Part shown: positions 60,947 through 64,000 of the stretch, in pieces
Layout: each line of letters begins with the position of its first letter
Position numbering within the stretch: position 1 is the stretch's first letter
NCBI RefSeq assembly: GCF_003860345.1
Contig: NZ_CP034179.1
Span: forward strand, 3,952,001-4,016,000
DNA: 64,000 nt
Origin: Caenibius tardaugens NBRC 16725
GTDB lineage: Bacteria; Pseudomonadota; Alphaproteobacteria; Sphingomonadales; Sphingomonadaceae
Direction: 5' to 3'
The notes under the pieces: model-generated
What the model saw: the letters and a program-made list of their open reading frames with translations, nothing else
Database searches by the model: none
Told to the model about the DNA's origin: nothing
Made by a program: the position numbers and the translations under genes

Positions 60947-61839
60947 GGCTTCGGCCCCAGTCCAGTCGCCACCAGATCACCGCCGATCACCCGCGGATCG
61001 GTTGCCGACACCGGCCCGTTGCTCAGCGCGTCGAAGAAGGTATTTTCCTCGCCGGCCCCGGTCATGAACTGTTCGGGCCGGATGTCACCGGTAAGCAGCT
61101 TGACCGCCTGGTAGGCCATTTGCGCGAGGTTGGGATAGGCTTCGACCCCGGCGGCGATCACCATGCGCTGCTGGCTATTCCGGCGTATGATCATGGTGGT
61201 GGGCGTCACCTCGACGCCGAAGCGGGTGCCGAGATCGGGCCTGCGGTCGAGATCCATCAGCGTGACCTGCCAGCCCATCTCGTCCTGGAAGCGCTGGATG
61301 ATCGGCCACTCGACCCGGCAATAGCCGCAGGTGCTGCGCGAAAACATCACCAGGGCAAATTCCTGGGCATGGGCGCGCAGATATTGGCGGCGGATCATGT
61401 CCTTGCCCGCCGCCATCTGGTCGCGCGCGTCGCCGACCATCGGGTTGGCGGATTTGGAATTGAGTTCGGGATGTTGCAGCATGGCGATCTGGGTCACGCC
61501 AGCAAAGGCGCGGGCCTTGCGCCGGGCAAAATCCTCCAGTCGCCAGAAATCCGCGACAGCATCAATGGTGAGCACCGTCGCGGCATAGTCGCGCTGCTCT
61601 TCGATCAGCTTGCGGATCCGGGGCGGGGTCCAGGTCGCGAGTTCCGCCATCGGCGGGATCGCCGGTTTGACCAGCGGATCGGGCTCGGCGGTTTGTTCTG
61701 CCGCCGGCTTGGACGGCGCCTGATACCACCAATAGCCGGCCTTTGGTCCGGGATCGCCGGGGCTTTGCGCCTGCGCGGCACCTGCGACTGCGCAGGCCAG
61801 CAGGGCGGCTGCCACGATGCGGACAGAACGCCGCGTCAC
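60943..61839 (-). CDS. traF: F-type conjugal transfer protein TraF
   Basis: Periplasmic pilus assembly protein with a thioredoxin fold, 298 residues from GTG 61839, which overlaps the upstream stop (GTGA). The longer frame to 62409 reads the signal peptidase gene out of phase. The signal peptide is VTRRSVRIVAAALLACAVAG to AQAQS. MFSRSTCGYCRVEWPII contains CGYC; many TraF proteins have lost this motif, so the protein here may be redox active. TPTTMIIRR is the cis-Pro loop. Confidence 0.9.
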   Translation of the reverse strand: MTRRSVRIVAAALLACAVAGAAQAQSPGDPGPKAGYWWYQAPSKPAAEQTAEPDPLVKPAIPPMAELATWTPPRIRKLIEEQRDYAATVLTIDAVADFWRLEDFARRKARAFAGVTQIAMLQHPELNSKSANPMVGDARDQMAAGKDMIRRQYLRAHAQEFALVMFSRSTCGYCRVEWPIIQRFQDEMGWQVTLMDLDRRPDLGTRFGVEVTPTTMIIRRNSQQRMVIAAGVEAYPNLAQMAYQAVKLLTGDIRPEQFMTGAGEENTFFDALSNGPVSATDPRVIGGDLVATGLGPKP

Positions 61840-62444
61840 AGCACCCGCTCCATCCGGGTCAGGCGGGGAATCGCGACAGGCCCATAGTAACGGCTGTCGA
61901 ACCCATTGGGGTGGCTCGATCCGACATAGATGAAGCCCGCAGGAATGACCGTGCCCTGGGGGTGGAAATGCGCGAGGCGCTGGCCGCCCCGGCCGATCGG
62001 CTTGCTCACACCCAGGAGATGTCCGTTGCAATAGTAGTAGCCATCTCCCTCGCCGCCAGGAACGCCCGGCGTCATTGAGGGCTTCTCGATCATGGCGAGC
62101 CGATCGCCGGGCATGCACAGTGCATATTTGGTGACGGGCACCGGGCTCGGGCCGGCCAGCGGGTGCGAGAGCATGAACGAGACGAGATCGCCCTTGTGGA
62201 TCACCCCCGGCGCTGCGCGCACCGCCCATGCGGAGATCGACGGGCTCATCACCCAGGTCACCTGCGGGATCGCCCACCAGGTGAGGTAACCGATCGGCAG
62301 CACGATGCACCAGGCCCTCAAAAGTTGCTCGGGCCGTGGCGGCTGTCCGAGACCGGCGCTGCCGAGCGCGACAGCGGCGCGCAAGGGGAGCAGCTTGATC
62401 CGGGGCCACAGCGCCTTAGCGGCTTTCCAGGCGAGACTGAGCAT
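61836..62444 (-). CDS. S26-family signal peptidase of the transfer system
   Basis: A 202-residue inner-membrane protease of the TraF(RP4)/LepB type, associated with F-type clusters of alphaproteobacteria. ATG 62444 follows GGAGGAGG. One TM segment (about residues 38-55) precedes the catalytic Ser in VMSPSISAWAV and the Lys region KYALCMPGDRLAMIE. The C-terminal stretch GTVIPAGFIYVGSSHPNGFDSRYYGPV is the conserved box E-like segment. It probably matures pilin or a secreted transfer protein. Confidence 0.88.
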   Translation of the reverse strand: MLSLAWKAAKALWPRIKLLPLRAAVALGSAGLGQPPRPEQLLRAWCIVLPIGYLTWWAIPQVTWVMSPSISAWAVRAAPGVIHKGDLVSFMLSHPLAGPSPVPVTKYALCMPGDRLAMIEKPSMTPGVPGGEGDGYYYCNGHLLGVSKPIGRGGQRLAHFHPQGTVIPAGFIYVGSSHPNGFDSRYYGPVAIPRLTRMERVL

Positions 62445-63357
62445 CGCGGACCTCCTCCTTGCCGCCGAGGCGGGCATATTCTTCGAGCATTCCCGACAGC
62501 GCGGCGTCGCCATAGACGATTCTACCGGCCAATTTGGGGAGCGTAGCGGGGGCGGACGCATCCTCGCCGCGCTCGCAATAGGGCTGGGTTGGATCGCCCG
62601 GGATCATGGCGAGCGCGGGAACCTGGGCAATGCCGTGCTGTCGAAAGACGATCGGATCGACGATGAGCTGGACATCGCGCATCGCGCAGGCCGGACCTTC
62701 GCAGCCGGGATCGAGCCGGAGAATCTCGGCCGAGAGCCTGGCCATCGGCGCGACATGGGTGAGACCGCCCGGCATTCCGCGGAACGCCATCACGCCGCGC
62801 GCCTTTTCGAGCTGGAGCGCATAGGCACGCAGCGTCGTGATCGGCATCGAGGAGGATACGAACAGCACCGGTACCCAATTGTCCGCCGGCTTGGGCGCGG
62901 CCGCCCGCGCGAGTGCCGCCATATCGGGAGCCTCCAGCCCGAGCGCCTGGTTAAGCCGCCGCGCCATGGCATCGCGCTGGGCGGCGAAAGCCGCCTTGCC
63001 GGCATCGAGCGCAGAGCGCGCCCGCGCATCCATCGCCGGCGACGGCGTGTGGGCGTGCATGGCCTCGAACGCGCGGCGCCGGACCGGCTCGGGGATTGCC
63101 GGTAGCGCCGCAGGGCCGGATACGGTGGCATGTTCCTTCTGTGCGGCCACGGCTTGGCGCAGGCGTTCGAGCGCGCCATCGCCTTCCTGCTGGACCTTCT
63201 CGCGCGCATTGGCCGACGGATTCTGGCTCGGTGTCTGGTTCGACGCCTGGCTCGGCTCCTGCGCCAGTGCTGGAGCCTGCATCGCGGACAGCGAGGCGAT
63301 AATCAGCCCCAGGGCCAACGCCCCGCGCCGGACGGCCAAGTGGGATGGCGTGCGCAT
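62416..63357 (-). CDS. trbC: F-type pilus assembly protein TrbC
   Basis: Periplasmic pilin-assembly protein of 313 residues. The ATG at 63357 begins a signal peptide MRTPSHLAVRRGALALGLII to ALAQE. A Gln/Pro/Ser-rich linker (about residues 33-60) follows, then the TrbC_Ftype domain with VLFVSSSMPITTLRAYALQLEKAR, MAFRGMPGG and VDPIVFRQHGIAQVPALAM. It starts one base past the traN stop and ends inside the signal peptidase gene. Confidence 0.88.
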   Translation of the reverse strand: MRTPSHLAVRRGALALGLIIASLSAMQAPALAQEPSQASNQTPSQNPSANAREKVQQEGDGALERLRQAVAAQKEHATVSGPAALPAIPEPVRRRAFEAMHAHTPSPAMDARARSALDAGKAAFAAQRDAMARRLNQALGLEAPDMAALARAAAPKPADNWVPVLFVSSSMPITTLRAYALQLEKARGVMAFRGMPGGLTHVAPMARLSAEILRLDPGCEGPACAMRDVQLIVDPIVFRQHGIAQVPALAMIPGDPTQPYCERGEDASAPATLPKLAGRIVYGDAALSGMLEEYARLGGKEEVRDAQSRLESR

Positions 63358-63358
63358 C

Positions 63359-64000
63359 CTATTTGCCGAGGACTTGCATATAGGCATCGATCTTGTCCTT
63401 CATATCGACCTGGATCTGGCCCTGAGTGCGCGCCTCGATGTCCGAATAATATTCGGACAGATCCATCTTCGAGAAATCGAGCGCCTGGAACTCGTCGGGC
63501 GTGAGCCCCCGGCAGTAGGGTGCCTTGGGTGTGCCCCAGCCAACGGCGTTGAAGCTCTTGAGCTGGGGCCGGCCCTGTTCCTGGATGATGCGGCCGAGCT
63601 TGGTGTTGAAGCAGCAATGGCCCTTGGCCTTCTGGAGGCAGATGCCAAGGAACTTGGCGGTGCAATAGCTGCCGACCTCGTGGCACATGCCCGAGCCGCG
63701 CAGCATGCCGGTTTCCATATCTTCCTGATCGCAGCCCTGCAGCAGCACCTCGATCATGAAGTTGATGGCAAGGCTGATCGCGATTGAGGTCGGATCGATC
63801 CCGGCGATGATCGCGTGGGCGCCGGCGCTCGCCGCCTCGCTGGCGGTCGCCCCGGCTTTGAATGCGACATAGGCCGCCTTCATGCCGCTGAGCACGCCCT
63901 TGGCGACCGCGATCTTGGTGCCGATCGAGCCGATCGACGAGCCCATGCCGTCCTTGACGATCTTGCCCTTGTCCTTGCAGCAATTGCTGAAGGTGGTGAA
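63359..64000 (-). CDS. traN: F-type mating-pair stabilisation protein TraN (C-terminal part)
   Basis: Partial at the right window edge; 213 residues are visible and the frame is open to position 64000. It is a cysteine-rich outer-membrane protein. Visible segments are SNCCKDKGKIVKDGMGSSIGSIGTK-type start, CDQEDMETGMLRGSGMCHEVGSYC, CLQKAKGHCCFNTKLGRII and PYCRGLTPDEFQALDFSKMDLSEYY, all characteristic of TraN C-termini. The internal ATG at 63946 is not the start. Confidence 0.9.
   Translation of the reverse strand, partial: FTTFSNCCKDKGKIVKDGMGSSIGSIGTKIAVAKGVLSGMKAAYVAFKAGATASEAASAGAHAIIAGIDPTSIAISLAINFMIEVLLQGCDQEDMETGMLRGSGMCHEVGSYCTAKFLGICLQKAKGHCCFNTKLGRIIQEQGRPQLKSFNAVGWGTPKAPYCRGLTPDEFQALDFSKMDLSEYYSDIEARTQGQIQVDMKDKIDAYMQVLGK

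Noticed and set aside
1-64000. Insertion sequences, transposase genes, CRISPR arrays, tRNA or rRNA genes
   Set aside because: None was recognised by motif or repeat pattern on either strand; mobility is inferred only from hipBA and tra genes.

Overview
The window looks like a mobile replicon (large plasmid or integrative conjugative element) of a GC-rich alphaproteobacterium, most likely a sphingomonad (Novosphingobium, Sphingobium or Sphingopyxis type). This rests on dense GC-rich coding, very frequent ATGA/GTGA gene overlaps, abundant TonB receptors, the aerobic cob pathway and an F-type conjugation block. The genus is inference. No rRNA, tRNA, transposase, integrase or CRISPR array was found.

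Layout. (1) 1-8664: a MerR-type regulator beside a textbook MerR operator whose target lies left of the window, then a two-component system and an RND heavy-metal efflux set (outer-membrane factor, adaptor, pump, CDF-like protein). (2) 8686-16767: a copper export block with two small Met/Cys-rich periplasmic proteins, CusC-CusB-CusA-CusF-like genes and a TlpA-like thioredoxin. The pump carries the three methionines of Cu/Ag-specific CusA. (3) 16777-26129, minus strand: a copper acquisition or cuproprotein-assembly locus (DUF2946, DUF2244-like, PCuAC chaperone, SCO1, two TonB receptors, a PepSY membrane protein with a His/Met-rich loop, and an outer-membrane protein with an N-terminal CSSCGC). 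(4) 26130-27830: a strongly folded non-coding segment, a membrane GGDEF-like gene with altered signature, a coupled 58-residue ORF and a GGDEF remnant. (5) 27947-52780: a cobalamin regulon. Two similar cobalamin riboswitches precede a BtuB-like receptor plus NiCoT transporter, and the long cobW-cobN-cobGHIJ-(cobK)-cobL-cobE-cobM-cobB-cobF-cobO-bluB-DUF1636-cobT-phosphatase-cobS-cobD-cbiB-cobQ-cobU operon. (6) 52794-54390: a hipBA toxin-antitoxin pair. (7) 54598-64000, minus strand apart from one membrane protein: F-type conjugation genes traG, traH, trbB-like, traF, S26 peptidase, trbC and partial traN.

How it fits together. One half of the window handles metals (sensing, efflux and uptake). 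The other half imports cobalt and cobalamin and makes adenosylcobalamin by the oxygen-dependent route. The cob set is nearly complete but lacks cobA (SUMT), the CobS/CobT chelatase ATPase subunits and cobR, which must be elsewhere. The threonine-phosphate decarboxylase gene is split by a frameshift at a C6 run. The toxin-antitoxin and transfer genes suggest the package is maintained on, and spread by, a conjugative element.
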